Source: Liolophura sinensis (taxonomy: Eukaryota > Mollusca > Polyplacophora > Chitonida > Chitonidae). From it: 64,000 nt of DNA. The stretch is from NCBI RefSeq assembly GCF_032854445.1, contig NC_088300.1, forward strand, positions 42,004,458 through 42,068,457, written 5' to 3'. How positions within the stretch are numbered: position 1 is the stretch's first letter; each line of letters begins with the position of its first letter. A program made the translations under genes and the position numbers. The notes beneath the pieces were generated by a model. It ran no database searches. It was given only the letters and a program-made list of their open reading frames with translations, and was not told the origin of the DNA. Of the stretch, positions 1-14,600 are shown piece by piece.

Positions 1-2540
1 GCACACTGGAGATTGTAACAATCATACATGACTGGCTGGCCGAAAGAGCATAGGAATATAGTAAGACATACTGTTTAACTTGTTCATATAGATATGTGTA
101 CTGAATTCATCCTGTATTCTAGCCACTTGGTCTGATTGTTGACAGGAGACGGGAAGCTCTTCTGGATGTTGGCCGGTGACATATTGTATAGATGTCTAAT
201 TAATGTATACAAGTTATCAGAATAGGCTCCAATTCAACAGAGTCATTTCTGACCAAATCAGAATTTAAAACTTCATCACATGCCTTGTTTGTGGTATTGA
301 AAATTGGAATTTTGACACATTTGTCTTGCGACGGCTTAAATGAATTAGTCAAAATGTCCAAAAATAAGGTATTAAATCATATTTCAAATGTTGGCTGAAG
401 TCGGAACTAGGTTTGTGGAATCGGCCCCTAGGCCCACATTTATCACACGTCTTAAAGCTTTTAAGTTAAAAACTTAAAACAGCTAACAGTTAAAATGTTT
501 TGCTGCAGAAAATTCAAAATTTGTACATTTTGATTTCTTCGCTGTCCTTAGTTTGTCTTCTTAAGCACTAATTTATGACGTGAGTCGTAAGCTGCTTGAT
601 AAATACGAGCGCTGGCCTAGATTTATCAAGAGTCGTAAGACTTCAGTATAAAATTGTGACAAGCGCTTAAACAGGCAGACTCAAAGAACAGCAAAGAACA
701 GCAAAGAGCTGAAAGGACCATTGGCACATTGCTCTGCTGTACAGAATGTTAAGCTTCCTAGAGAAAAATATTTTAAATGAAGCCTTAGGTCCATAATTTT
801 AGTATAAATGTACCAACCACAGTTTGAGTTCTTTCCTGTTTTTAGTTTGTCTTTTAGAGCACTTGCAATTTATGACATATGTTATAAGTTTTTTTTATAA
901 ATACGAGCACTGGTGATTGTGTCAGTTTTGAAACAATCTATACTGCTGTAGTATTTAAAATGAAAGCGTGAATGTCAGAAACCACGGGGAAATCCACAAG
1001 CATCGGCAGGTTGATGGAGAGTAAGCTCACGTGAGTTGGATTATTGTGGCTGTACACCAGGTCGGTAATATTTCAGCCATATTTTGACGAGAACATTGAT
1101 TGAAAGTAGAAAAGCAATATAAACAGCTGTATACAGATTTCTGCATCATTTTGTTTTATGTCCTTATAAATGACTTGTATTTGAAGAATTTCCATGCGTC
1201 GTTTGTATTGAACCACCCTTACGGTTGATGATTGGCTCGATTAAGGAGTCCACCTGTTTTGAACACATTCTCCCCACGATATGGCTCGAATGTTGCCAGT
1301 CAAGCCATAACCATTCATTCATTCTTTCATTCATTCGATTAAGGAGGCCACTTATACTGAGCTCGTATATAGAGAGCTCTTTTAATTCGTATTGCTGGTT
1401 CTTTAGTTCCAAAACGAAAAGGACCATCATGTGTTCAAAGTCAGGCTTAAAGCGTAAACCTTATGACTTTTTTTTCTCTTCGAAGCATCATTCAAAGTAT
1501 TTCTTTCCTGAATTGTAACTAGTAGAAAACATTACCAGCTAACAAGTACACCATTAAAATAATCTGAACATTTTTAATTTCCATAGTCCACTTGGTTACT
1601 GGACTTTCGAGTTTCAACGTTACATTATTGTGACATTCTATTGTGCCGGTGACGTCGTCGGTTGAGGAGTACACAATATTGAATATTATCCACAAAAGAT
1701 GACTAATTTATTGAATGACTAAAAAAATCCACCAAACTAAATATTTTAGAAATGTCATCGATCATGGATAATATAAATTACTGTGTATACCACCCATGCA
1801 GTTAAACTGCAGATGGACTTCACCATGATGTCTTAATGTCGTAATTTTATCCACATGGGTTGAGAATAAAAAAAACGCCTTTCAAGAAATACCAAGGTAT
1901 AACAGTGTCGTATACCTTGCTGAAACACAATACCAGCGATACGTACGTAAAATTTTGGATAAAATATTAATATATCTGATATTGGATGTGTTTTTTCCCA
2001 TGACATAAGGTGAGTTTTATACGCCTCTGTAGGAATATTTTTACCCCAGAAGTATGAATACTCTGTGGTGTCACACCCGGAATTAAGCATTGTTTTCTAT
2101 GAGCATACTTTAGAAATCGATTTTAGTCACGACTTATCAGATAACGACTGGTCGGATATATGGCGCGCTTTATAACACAGGAAATACACTTTATTACTTC
2201 ATTACCCCAAGTCGATACATGTGGAAATATGCGGAAATATACTTTAATATGAGATTTGGTTGTTTCTCTTGCATTCCCCGTGCACTAAATAAATACATCA
2301 ATCGATTGATCTGTATTTAGTACATGGGACAAATTCAAGGTTTATCCCATTAACATTACGGGATAATAACCAGGGAGCTTAACTATATTTCTAAATGCAC
2401 ACGTCTTTCCAGAACTTTTAAGGTTAACAGAAAGGCAAACATACGTATATGTCAGAATTCACAAAGATACGGTTGACCGCGCAACTATCTGCGCAGTATA
2501 GAGAATCAGTGTATCTATTCACTTTAGGGCGGTGCATTCA
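1..2540. other. Upstream flank without a supported gene
   Basis: No open frame here has splice sites or a family resemblance that I can support. The only structure I see is a diverged direct duplication (about 537-650 and 832-915), described separately, and short ATTC-rich sequence near 1312-1338 next to an old repeat fragment. The rest is AT-rich unique-looking DNA upstream of the METTL24-like gene. Confidence 0.5.
537..915 (+). repeat. Diverged direct duplication
   Basis: Two segments, about 537-650 and 832-915, share the order 'TTAGTTTGTCTT', 'GCACT', 'ATTTATGAC', then 'ATAAATACGAGC' and 'CTGG'. They lie roughly 290 bp apart in the same orientation. They look like an old tandem or dispersed duplication with no coding content. 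The function is unknown. Confidence 0.5.
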
Positions 2541-2554
2541 GGTCAAGGGCGAGA

Positions 2555-2562
2555 TATAAAAA
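2555..2562 (+). promoter_or_regulatory. Possible TATA box of the METTL24-like gene
   Basis: A TATAAAAA sequence lies about 120 bp before the chosen start codon at 2676. That leaves room for a start site near 2590 and a short 5' UTR. The assignment rests only on sequence and position. Confidence 0.35.
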
Positions 2563-2640
2563 AACTTGTTAAGCTGAGCATTACTGTAACCGGGACATGA
2601 GGTAGCACTTCGTCAGTCAAAAGTTTCCACTAACTCAGTA

Positions 2641-2661
2641 ATGTGCGGAAAATACTCATAA
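2641..2661 (+). promoter_or_regulatory. Short upstream ORF before the METTL24-like start
   Basis: A six-codon frame (ATG at 2641, TAA at 2659-2661) ends 14 bases before the main ATG at 2676. If the leader contains it, it could lower or regulate initiation at the main start. Whether it is transcribed is not shown by the sequence. Confidence 0.35.
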
Positions 2662-2675
2662 TCAGAGCTAAAAAG

Positions 2676-5600
2676 ATGAAGATTACAGCAGTAATTTGTG
2701 TAACAGTTGTTACCCTTATTGGGTTGCTGGCCTTACTATATCACACTCCGATGAACCAAACGAGCAGCAAATCGATATTTCCTCAGGTAAGACGTACTTG
2801 GTACAATAAACGGGAGTTTTGTAGTTAAGTTTACTCCTTGGTCCAACAATTGGCAAAGTGGTGTTGGAGAACCAATTAGAACCTGTGTGTATCTGTAACA
2901 TAATGTTCAATTAATATACATTTTCTACAGAATAAAAAAATAATAGATACCTTTTAAATAGCTTAAGAGACAGAATCGCTGACTGGTTGACAGTGGACAT
3001 AGGCTTTCTTGGTTTAATTCTCCTAGCCTTCATCACTCTTGAACATATCATCCATACCTAAAATTTATCTTAAGTCGGGTATAGCCAGTCAGAAAAAAAC
3101 TCCTTCATCCTCCCTGGTGCTAAAATCGGAAATTATTGACAACACGTGATAGCTCGCATTAAGTGTCATTAATGTACATTAAGTATCATTATTAAATTAA
3201 GAATGATATCTGTATGTGCAGTACTAATGGAGATATGGGCCAGACTGCTATTCACAGAAGCGCCTTCTGGTGTCAGAATCGGGAATTATATGCATCACGT
3301 GATAGCTCACATTAAGAGTCATTAATGTACCAAGTATGAGGTACTTGGTACATTAGTAGGTGCAGTATTTATGGATATATGGGCCAGACTGCTATTCAGA
3401 CTGCTATTTCACCAAAGTAATGTACCAAGTATGTTGTCAGTAGGTGTAGTAATAATGGATGTATGGGCCAGACTATACTAAGTATGATGTCTGAAGGTGT
3501 AGTAATGATGGATGTATGGGCCAGACTGCTATTCAGACTGCTATTTCACCGAAGTACGATGTCTGTAGGTGTAGTAATAATGGATGTATGGGCCAGACTA
3601 TACTAAGTATGATGTCTGAAGGTGTAGTAATGATGGATGTATGGGCCAGACTGCTATTCAGACTGCTATTCACAGAAGCGCCCCTAAAATCAAAATCGGA
3701 AATCATTGGCATCACGTGATAGAGGGCATCAATTGTCATTAATGTACCAAATATGATGTCTGTAGGTGCAGTAATAATGGAGATATAGCCGAATATATAA
3801 TTTATAGAAATAATGACTTGTCCCCGTTGAATAGCTAACTGCGAACCGCAGTCAAAAACGTTATTTCCCTACAGATTCTGGAAATCCAAACACCAGGCAG
3901 TGACTACTTGAAAGCTCAGAAAGCTCGGCACGTAAGAATTATGGCCCTGGCTGGTACGGGACGACCATTCAAATTATGACAAGGCAGGGCGTCTCGGGGC
4001 GTAAAAATTACGCGAATGCATAGTGTGCGGCGCGATATTTAAGATGATATACTGATAATGTTTGAACCCTAGTCGATTGAATAAGTCTTGTCTTCTTGTA
4101 TTAATCATGTAGGGCCTTATCTCGTAAGTGTTAAATATACACCTGCTACAGGTAAAAAGGCAGCCAAGCGCACAGCAACAACTACAGTTAATCCTGATCC
4201 GCTCTATAGACAAGATTTTCATCTTAACTTTTACGCTCCAAAATTATTGTCACTCAGCCATATATTCTGTTGTGTAGCTTGATTTCCCTTTGCATTTATA
4301 TGATTTGTAATAAGACTATTTTGTCTTAGAGACTTCAGTATGATTAACAGAGATCAACCACACGTAACTTACAAGCCATTTCTCAATATAAATTTAAATT
4401 GTTTTACTTTTTATTTGCATCAAATAAACTGCTGAAAGGCGCTTGAAGAAGTCACTGCGCTATGTATTGTGAAAAGAAATCGGGCATAATTGCAGACATT
4501 ACATTCTTTTAAACCTGACTAAATGAATGATAAGTAATTCACTTGAAGATGAATCCTTAAGTAGTAGCCTTCACTACCAAGAAAACAGATGATATGGCTA
4601 AATGAGTGACCTTCTTAGAAACAGTATTCCACCTATATATATATATGAAAACATTGGAGATGTAACTTTCACGTGTTAAAATATTCATTCGAACTGGTTT
4701 AAGTTATCATTAAGTACAAAGTTTTCTATTAGTCTAGTTCACAAGTTCTCTTTCCATTCCATTCGCCATCTATAGCAACAGATTAGTTCGAACAGGCCAT
4801 CTCATAGCTCAAGGGACTTGTGGAAACAAAACCATTACCGGTAGCCTACATTGCTGGCCAAGTGGGGCCTGCCCTTCAACGAATTTCATGCGCAGTGAAC
4901 AAGACCTATTGCCGGTAACACAATATCATTTTAGATAAGGAAAGAATTTACACTCGTATAGACACATGTGAACGGCTCGGTCAACCAAAAGGCGGTTAAC
5001 AGGCTAGCTACAATTTTAAACCGGCGGGCAAGCAGGTCTGCAAAAGGCTCATTACTGGTGTTTGACAACTACTTTGTTGTTCATTAGAAATCATGTTGTC
5101 GTTGTTACACTGTTGAATACATACTTTTAGTTTAAGTGCGGTAAAATGAAAATAAAGGAATCAGGGTGACAGCGGGTTTGAAAGTTTTAATGCAGTATTC
5201 AACATCAAACTCTCATCTCACAACAACAATAGAACTGAGCAGATGTGACCAGGCTCAGTGATATGTAGTACTGCATGGTTCTAGACTGCACTGCACCATG
5301 CGGCCTCTACATGACATGAACCAGCCCACACGGCACTGAACAGCACCATACAGACCCAAACCATCTTGAACCACCAAAGATGTCATGCCATTGCTGTATA
5401 CTACATGGTTGATATTCTAGGGCGTGAGGAGAATACAAATGTCTGGATCTCTATTCAGAATGATGCTGAAGATTGTAGTTTGATGGTGACGAGCTCCATT
5501 CTATTAAGTGGTATGCACCAAGCCATTGGTATATATGTTCAGCACAACATATTCATTATAGGTACACTGAATGTACTCACTCTGACGAAAAATAAAACGA

Positions 5601-8600
5601 AATATCTGTTTGTACATGTTCTTAACACTTCTGTACAAATAAAACTGGTCCATTGGTACAGCTGGTACAACTATACGATGAAACAAATATGCGACGACAA
5701 ATCAGTCGAGTTGTTATTTTCATTCTATATTCTTCTCATACACAAAGGCAGTCTTATATTTAAAATACACAGGACTTACAAGTATAAATGCAAACCATTA
5801 AACTGACTGCATAATTCACCTGATTATTATAATGATACAAAATTGCAACCCCATATACTACAACTACACTGACTGTGACGTATACCAAATTAGACTAAAC
5901 CATTCAAAAGCAAACCAAGAAACAAGATCACCCATAACCATGAAAATTCCCTTCATTATGAATCTACAAAAGACACACGTACATGGGCAGGGTATATAGC
6001 TGGATCTAAGTAAAACATAATCAATTTCTCCCATGCGAATGGGTGTACATTATGTGCATATTGGTATACCTTAATAAAGATGTACAACACTCATACGCTA
6101 TTAACCACAGTTAATAGGGCCTACCCGTATATTACGTGACAATAAGCGATCGACAGGACCCGCTTAGGTGGTCGTTCATTGGGGATAAATGTTCTTTCAC
6201 TAATCAACAATATAATATAAGACTTAATTAAGGCATATACAGAGATTAAAAGTCTGATCATAGAACGCAAATGGTCCACATCTAACGCATCTAAGTTCCG
6301 AACTGATCATACTTTTCACGGGAACAGCTGGACGCCAAAATACAGAAAAGTCGCCGATACTTTTGCCGGGTCAACCTATTTCTTCCTATCTTCTTTTAAC
6401 CATGGATACGAGTATGTCGACAGAGTTCGACATTATTGAAGGTAAGGCTTCTAATTCATTTTATATGAGCTGTGATTATCAGCAAGATGCTCAAACGTTG
6501 AAAAAGGGTTATCCAATTAAGACGCACTGTAATTTGTTAAAGAAAGCTCACTGAAATCTGTAAGGGTGGACAGAACGACTGAATCCAAACTGAAAGAGGG
6601 TAAATGGTTTATCTTTTTTCTATCTTATGTTACGTCCACGATCGAAGTTACACTTGAGGTTTATGAATCATGACAGAAAAAGGAGTAAATTGTAAAGCCA
6701 ACAGTGTAAGCTAGTTGATATCGGTGATGCTTCGGTAAATAGACTAGTTTCTGCATACTTTTGGTAATGATGATTATATACGTATCTGCAAGTTTAAAAG
6801 TTACATTTCTTTGTTTTCTAAATATGGTATATCATTTCTGATGTAGGCATATTGTGTTAGATGAGATACTCGCCGATCAACTTGACAAAATAGTAACAAT
6901 ATTGTGTATGAGGAAACAAAGGACTAAAACAACGACTAAGGAACTTGTCTACAAGTATACTGTTGTTTAAATCACATGAATTATTAAATCACATGAATTA
7001 TTTTATATTTGTAAAATGGTTAATGATTTCGAAAGGATGAGGCTACCTCTACTGACTTAAAATAAAACATGATTTAGTGAAATTCACATGCAAAAAAATA
7101 AGGACAGGTTGAAAATCTTACCCACGATACAAATACATGAAAATGAAAACACATTTATACAGGAACTCTTATGAAAAGTCCACTGCATATGAAACGAAGA
7201 CCGTCTAAACCTGTCGTTATTACACGAGTTTAGTAATGATAATGCTTGTGACTTGTTTACAGACAACAACACATCGGAGAATGATGATTCGGAGAAAGAG
7301 AACATTCCTACGCAATCCAGTGGTAAGTTTATAATATTATAATACGAATGAATCTGTATTTTTAACCTTTTGTTCTTTTATAGGGGTTTCTCTCCGGCCG
7401 TACGTGTGAAGGTCTGTTAGCAACCTGCGGATGGTCGTGGGTTTCCCCCGGTCTCTGCCCGGTTTCCACCAACAATAATGCTGGCCGCCGTCATATAAGT
7501 GAAATATTCTTGAGTACGGCGTAAAACACCAATCAAATAAATAAATAAATCTTATAGGGGCCTCGGTGGCCGTGGATTTTGCACGACATTGTTACACGGC
7601 TGAACCTATTCATTCTTTTGTGTAATTCTCGCCACCGTTTAATCTATAACTTATACGCTGGTTGCGCATCGCCGCCACACGAACAAAAGCAACTACATGT
7701 ATTTCTGAAGCTTGGATTGAGGCTATATACCTGAATGGTATGAGACGCCTGTTTCTTCCGTGACCCATAGCCTTGTAAACGATATGAGCGACACTATCTA
7801 GGGGCCATGTGTTTTTTTGTTTGTTTTTTTTTGGATAAAAAACACAGTCCACACTTGTAATATCATGTTTCCGATACAGCCAAGCCTTCAAGCTCTTGTT
7901 TGGCATACTTCACATATATGTGAACTTATACATACATGTCTTCGTGTATATGCATATGGACGCAGTTCCCTTCTAGTTTTTAATTCATATGTTATTTTGT
8001 CGACATGTTGTTCAGCTACTATTCCTAAGTATCTTCACTTTTTCTGTATACTATCTTTAATTGTACAATAGTGTTATATTTTATTAATTGATAAAAATTG
8101 ACGCCTTAGAACGAACGATGTCGTATGATTAAGTTGGTTTTTTAAATATTGCTTTGATTAAATTTCACTTTTCTGCTGCATGTAAAATAAAAATTTTCTG
8201 AGAAAATCAGTACATCCTGCAATAGAATAAAAGTTCGCTCTCTTTATGATTAGTACAAGCAATTTTACATTGTCATGTCACTGCAACATGAAATAATTTG
8301 AAGAGTAAAAAAAATCATTACAAGCTTGGTAGTAGTTCTTGATTGCATAATGGTACAAACAGTAGCGCCAAATTTCTGACATAACTACATTGGAACAAAA
8401 AGGCAATGAAATCGCCAGTCGCCAACCCATATGGCGGGATCTGGTTGATCAAATTATAAGCAAAATGTAAGCTACAGCCACATTCAAATTAGATTTACAT
8501 GTAGATGTTCTACCACAATTGTTTTGTTTACAACTAACACAGGAAATACAAGTCGAGGATGGCGAAGGGCGTTCGATAATCTCGATCTGGAGAATGCAGA

Positions 8601-11600
8601 TTCCTCTATCGATGAACCAAAGACAAGAAAAGGTAAAATTTACACCTATTTTATTGATAGAAGTGCAATGTTAAAATCGACTGCTGTGGAGGTATACTTT
8701 AATCTGTAGATTCAACTCCTTATTGCTTTTCATAACTGTTCACATGGAAGACCACATGTGCCCAAGCACTGACATCTGTTGTATGCTGCAGTCTGATATG
8801 CTTGACTAGAATAGGAACGAGGGAAGTCACCATGGTCACACAAACGTTCCAATCTCTGGGACGACATCAGCAAGCTCATTGGATACTGGATTACCTGACA
8901 TCTCACTCCAACCAACTCAATGGCGCCTTCAGTTACACTTACGTTGTTGGCAGTTCAACCACCTGCTTACTGACATGTATGTTAATTTTTGGAATTTGCA
9001 AGACCAGTTTCTACCTCCTGAAAAGGAAGGTTGAAGATTGGTTAAAATATTTTTAATCACAACTCAAGGGTCACAATATTATTTCACACCAAAATGAGCC
9101 GTGATAATGTAGAATCTCCCTTTCGTTGTTAGTTAGTACGACTTCCTATTATTGATGGATTGAAATCTAGCTTAGGCGTAGTGATATTTTTGCTACAGAG
9201 GGATTCTTAACAGTTTCACCACCAGGTGACCGACGTATGGATAGACTTTCACTGATAGTACAACAGGCCATTGCGTGGTTGCAGGACTATGCAAACTGTC
9301 GGACAAACCCCAGCTACACCCTCCATCATGCATGACCAAGCTTTCTGTGTTTTAAATGTACAGGCTGGACTCAGAGGCACAAAATGAACACGTCATCTTC
9401 AGACCACATTTCTATCGCCTTTGGAAGGAAAAATTCCCACTCGTTTTTGTCCCTAACGTAGGTACAGCCATTTACATTATATACACTTACACTTATTTTC
9501 AGACGGCGCACAGACCCTTGAATATATTACCTATTCAATAAAAGTGTTATTTAAGTTTAAAACAGTTGTTGTGTCATTTGCAGGTCAATCGGTCGCTAAA
9601 TGCAACAAATGTATGGCTCAGGAGACAAGTCTCCAGCAAACCGTGAACAAAGAGGAAAGAGTCTATTAGCGCAATCGGAGGCACAGGTATCTAACAAAGC
9701 AGAACTGTGTCCATTATTAACTGTTTGTGTAAATATTTACATAATATACATGGACCACTGACCGTGAGAGAGCAGGTACACACCTTTTGAAATCAGAAGT
9801 TCTTGGGACACCAAAGCTCTTAAGACCGTCGTTTGAAGAAATTGAGCACTACCGATTGAAGGGCGACATTTCAGCTACATACAGATTTTTTGAGAAGTAT
9901 GAGGGCCCCCAGTGGTGGATGGACTGGTTACAGCCGATGGAAAACGAACTGGAAAGTGCGTATCCCTTTCATTCCCTTTGGCCTAAATAACCTCAGATTG
10001 GGTGACATATACAATAGATTGAAGTATAACTGACATTTTGCTTCAAGAAAAGGAACTGTAAAATGTGTGAACAAAAATCAATACACTTATTTGTTTTTAG
10101 AAAGGTTGTTTTTGAGCCATATATTCTCCAAATTTCACCTCTATTTTATGCGACTTTTGGCAGTGGTCGGAAATGTTCGAGGGACCAGCTTAGCGCGCTT
10201 CATTCTGACTTTCACGCAAATAGGTTTTTTTTGACAAGTATCACCTGAAGGCTAAAGGCTACCTATTTTCTGAACTGACCGCAGAGGGTCTTGGAAAAAT
10301 GTTTTTCATTGTTTTACACCTCCTATGCAAGACTGAGAATTTTAGCTCTTTCACATGAAAGGACACACCCTAAACTGTATAGTATAGTGCATCCTTCTTT
10401 AACAAACACCTATTTTTCTTCATATTTCTACAGACCATGAAGATTTCTAGAGCTCAGATGAAGAAAGTGGGCCGCTTCCATTGATAAGAGAGTCTGTGCA
10501 GAGATATCGGTGCTGCGAAACGCCTCACAAGGTGGAAAGAAATAACATGGCGGAGGCAAATATTTCGAACGATCAAGACATTTTCAGATCAGTATGTTTC
10601 AATAAAAATGCGAGTGAATAATTACACTTTTTCGCAACAATTAAACAAACTTTGACGATAGAATGATCCCGGTGGGGTTTTAGACATAAGTACTAGTATC
10701 ACCTGTTACTTTTCACAGCGTGTCATAATTAAAATATACTGTTTTATTTATCTGTTTTTTTTTCAGGTAAGAATTGGTAGGAAAGAAGATACTGAACGTG
10801 CGTGTCCCAGAAGACAGGCCCTTGACGGTTGGCGACTTGTGTCCTTTGGGTATGCCCGGATATGTGAATAATTGTCCCCAGGTTTCTATGATCAAGGACT
10901 CAACGGTGACAAAGTAACAAAAAAGTGGTATAAAGGGTTGGTTCACTCTATAATTAAACCTTGGATTCACGTTCAAAGTAGCAAAGGGCGTATCGATTGG
11001 ACAGAAGAAGTTTACCAGAACCTTATTTGGTACTTAGGTTGTGAGGTAATAGACAATGGGTACTTGCCAACAGATATCCGACAAGTAAGTCAGAGGTACG
11101 AAGAAACTATGTATATAAGATCATATTTAAATTCACGAGTATGTTCTTCCTCAGACAAGTAAATGTCACGATTAAACTGTTGAAACTAAAATAAACTTTT
11201 TTGAAACAATTTTATACAATAATATACACAATGTACACAGTATGCAAACTGTATACCTCCACCCGTCCTGTTGAATTTCTTTTCATCAAGACTTACTTGT
11301 TAGAAATGCAGTGACAAATTTCTGTAACGTGATGTCTGCAGTTTTATCAGGAAAACGCTCACACGCTTCTTGCCAATTAGCAATATCAGTAATGGACAGA
11401 AAGGTGCTTTTCGCAAAGTTCATCTTTTTCATGGTTGTTGCTTTCTTCCCGGAAGTTTCCAGCTGCAAGAATCCTTCTGCCACTTGTTTCAACAGAGCAT
11501 ACCTATCGGTTTCAGATAAACCTTGAAATGTTTCGAATATCTGTTGAAGCAAGTAATGGTAACATTGCATTCAATCACTAAAATAAAGGTGCTTTGGGTT

Positions 11601-14600
11601 TTCCGTCGTACTTTTTCACTCATATGATGATAAGGAGTCATTATGTGTGTGTACACATATTGTGTCCTTGTGGAAGGACGAGTCCTTGTCGCCAAAGTGC
11701 TGCCGCCACTGAAGTATCATGCCAAAGACACTGAACAGGACATCCCACCCAGTCGCATTATATACTGACTCTTGGCCAACCAGCTATGTTTCTTTGCTCT
11801 AACCTGTCAGAGCTGAACAACAGTGCACCTTTTAAAAGTCTTTGGTATGACCCGACCCGGGTTTGATCCCGATCTGCCGATTTCGAGGTTGACGTTCTGA
11901 CCATTAGGCCACCAAAGCGGTCCAGGAATCTTTTTAGGGAAGAAGGAATCACTTTCTTGCCGTTTGTTTAAGCCCTTTCTGACATCCATAGCTGATTGCC
12001 GTGAGATTTGTAGCTATTGTTTCCAGTTGTTCCCAGCAACGTCGACTGTACTTGGAAACACTGAAGTAAATCACTTTTCTGTCAAAAGTACAAAAGAAAC
12101 ACTTTTTAAAACATGTACCAAACTTGAAGACAGGTATATTTATATGAATGTATCATGTGCTTTATAATGCATATGCAGTGACATAACTTACGCTAAATGT
12201 AAGTTGCAATTATTAGTGTAAAGTTGAAAATTTACATATTGCACATACCGATGGATCCATTGCAATTTCAACCACGAACTTCTTCCTATACCCAGCGGGG
12301 AATTGTTCATCTGCTTGAACAAGAGTTATCTTGCCTGACAAGCTTGATCAAGGAATGAAGAAAGGTTTGTCTGTAATTGTTGGTAGTGTCGGTTGCCGAA
12401 GGTCCTTGCCTTTTCCTTAGACAATCCAGCATACATATTAACGCCTATGAAGCGTGATGGGTATCCGTTTGGGACAGAATTTCTTGTGCTGCTATCCTCA
12501 AATTGATACCGCCTCGAGTAAACAAGGTATACTCGTGGACTCTTTCGGGATCGAAATCCTGAGGACTGCTCAGCTCATTCGGGCCCACTAAACATGGCAA
12601 TACTGCCACGTGTGATGAGGCTGATGATCGCAGTGATGATTTTATATTTTCTACCCAGTTACTGATAATAGGCCGGCAGGAGTACTCTTCTGGAGGAGAC
12701 TGAAGAGATACCATAGACCTCTGATACTTGCCTGTTGAAAATGAAAACGAGAATGGAAACATTGTGATATATTTTTAGTACTAAACTACAGGAATTTTTA
12801 GTACTAAACTACAAATTCATATTTAAAGTTTTCGAAAAGGGGCAAAAATTACCTCAAAGGCCTTTCCCAGCAAAATATTTTACCATCGTTGTATAAATGA
12901 CTATTGGGTATCGTCAGCGAAAAACTTTAGATACACAGTGCAAATTCAAAATACCAATTTTGCAGTCGAGTATCTCTTGGTAATCCATCGACACAACATT
13001 TGAGCTGCTAGAAGAAGCGAGGTGGAGCAAATTGTCAGATCGTAACCGTTTCGACTGTTATTATTCTTTGCCAGCTCTCTTCACAGCCGCTTTCACTACG
13101 GTTGAATTCTGTACCAGCGTTTTAATGAAACTCACGCTCGATTCACAAGCAGAAAGCTCTCTGCATAAGTGGCTTTTAGATGGGTCAAGTGTCGTTCTTT
13201 CAAACCTATTACCAGCTTCACAACAGTGAAATTTAAACGAAGTAAAATAAAATCACACACCTAACGGTATTTATAACTTACTCAGCCTTGAAGATTTATA
13301 AAACTGTACCACATTTTAAGGAAAATTATTAAATTAATTTAGTGACAGGAAAGATAGCACATTTCTGAAAGCGTTCTTTTTAGATATACCGTATCCGCAA
13401 GAGAGACGGTGCCGCCAATGGGCAGGGCAAAATCATACGGCAACAAGTTCATATACCTGTATTTGTGTGCGAGAATCTCCGGACGGAGCAAACGTAACAT
13501 GGCCATATCCTTCGAAGTTCGGTTTGCCTGCCGCCAGTAAGTGCAAGCACATTCCTATTGTTGTCTTGTTTCAATGACCATAAAGCTGCCATATTGCGGA
13601 GACTTATAAGACAATGTTAAAAAGTAGCCTGTTGTTGATACCTCTCCTTCTGAAATTACTACTCTATCCAGAGTGCTTACAGAGCTGCAGAGTCAATAGA
13701 CTTCAGGAAAAGGGACTCTGATTAATATTAATACATCGCAGCGTACTGAATTAAGATTAGAAATTTTTGCAAAACTCTACATGTGACATTGTTTCTCACA
13801 AAAAAATTACACAATCATAATAACATAAATGTTAAATGTTTCATTTTAGCGATATAATTGTTTTTGTGTGAACATTTTCTGATGTGAACAGTAGGGTCAT
13901 CTGAAACCTGATCGCCTCCCTAGATGCCGAACAATAGTCCGGGTCACGGAGTTAACCTTGATTCTAGCGCAGGGTGTTATTGTAACATGAATTAGCATAC
14001 GACCTTGAAACATTCATTATTAATTTTATTACCCGAACATAACACACTTAAAGATATGTCAAAATGTGGTAAGGTTTGTTCTCAGTTTTCTCTAGTGCTG
14101 TGAGAACATAGTAATTGTTACAGTAAATGTAATATACACGCTATTAATAAATATCTTCTGCAGATGTCAATTTATGTACTGCACAGCAATTTTGGTGAGG
14201 TTGACAGGGTAAAAATTTCTTGTATTTCTGGAAACTATGCACATACGATTTGATATGATTTGATCTCTATACCTCCGTTCGACATTAAACTGGTTCGATT
14301 TTACACAACTTGCAGTCGATGTCGAAGTGCTTGTGGATATGTTTGTTACATTCAGCTTGTGAACTGTAAGTTTAACGGACATGTGTGAGGGGAAATGACT
14401 GCATAAATATAAAACTTGTTGTTGTTTCAACATAGGTAGCGTTGATTCATGTATACTAGTTTGTCTGAAGGCCTATTGTATCTTATACATGCAGGTACGT
14501 CGGTAATGTTTGCTTTCATGAAAAACGTACAGGTTCTTTACTCTACTCCTCCTCTCAAAGTAAACTTTCAAAAATGTATCTTTGATTTCTGGTTACTCTT

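Noticed and set aside
5366-5806. 146-codon open frame on the plus strand
   Set aside because: No motif, no splice context, composition like its AT-rich surroundings; likely chance.
12445-12762. 105-codon minus-strand frame as an intact small gene
   Set aside because: Homologous-looking sequence continues past its stop in another frame, so it is a broken piece of a longer coding exon.
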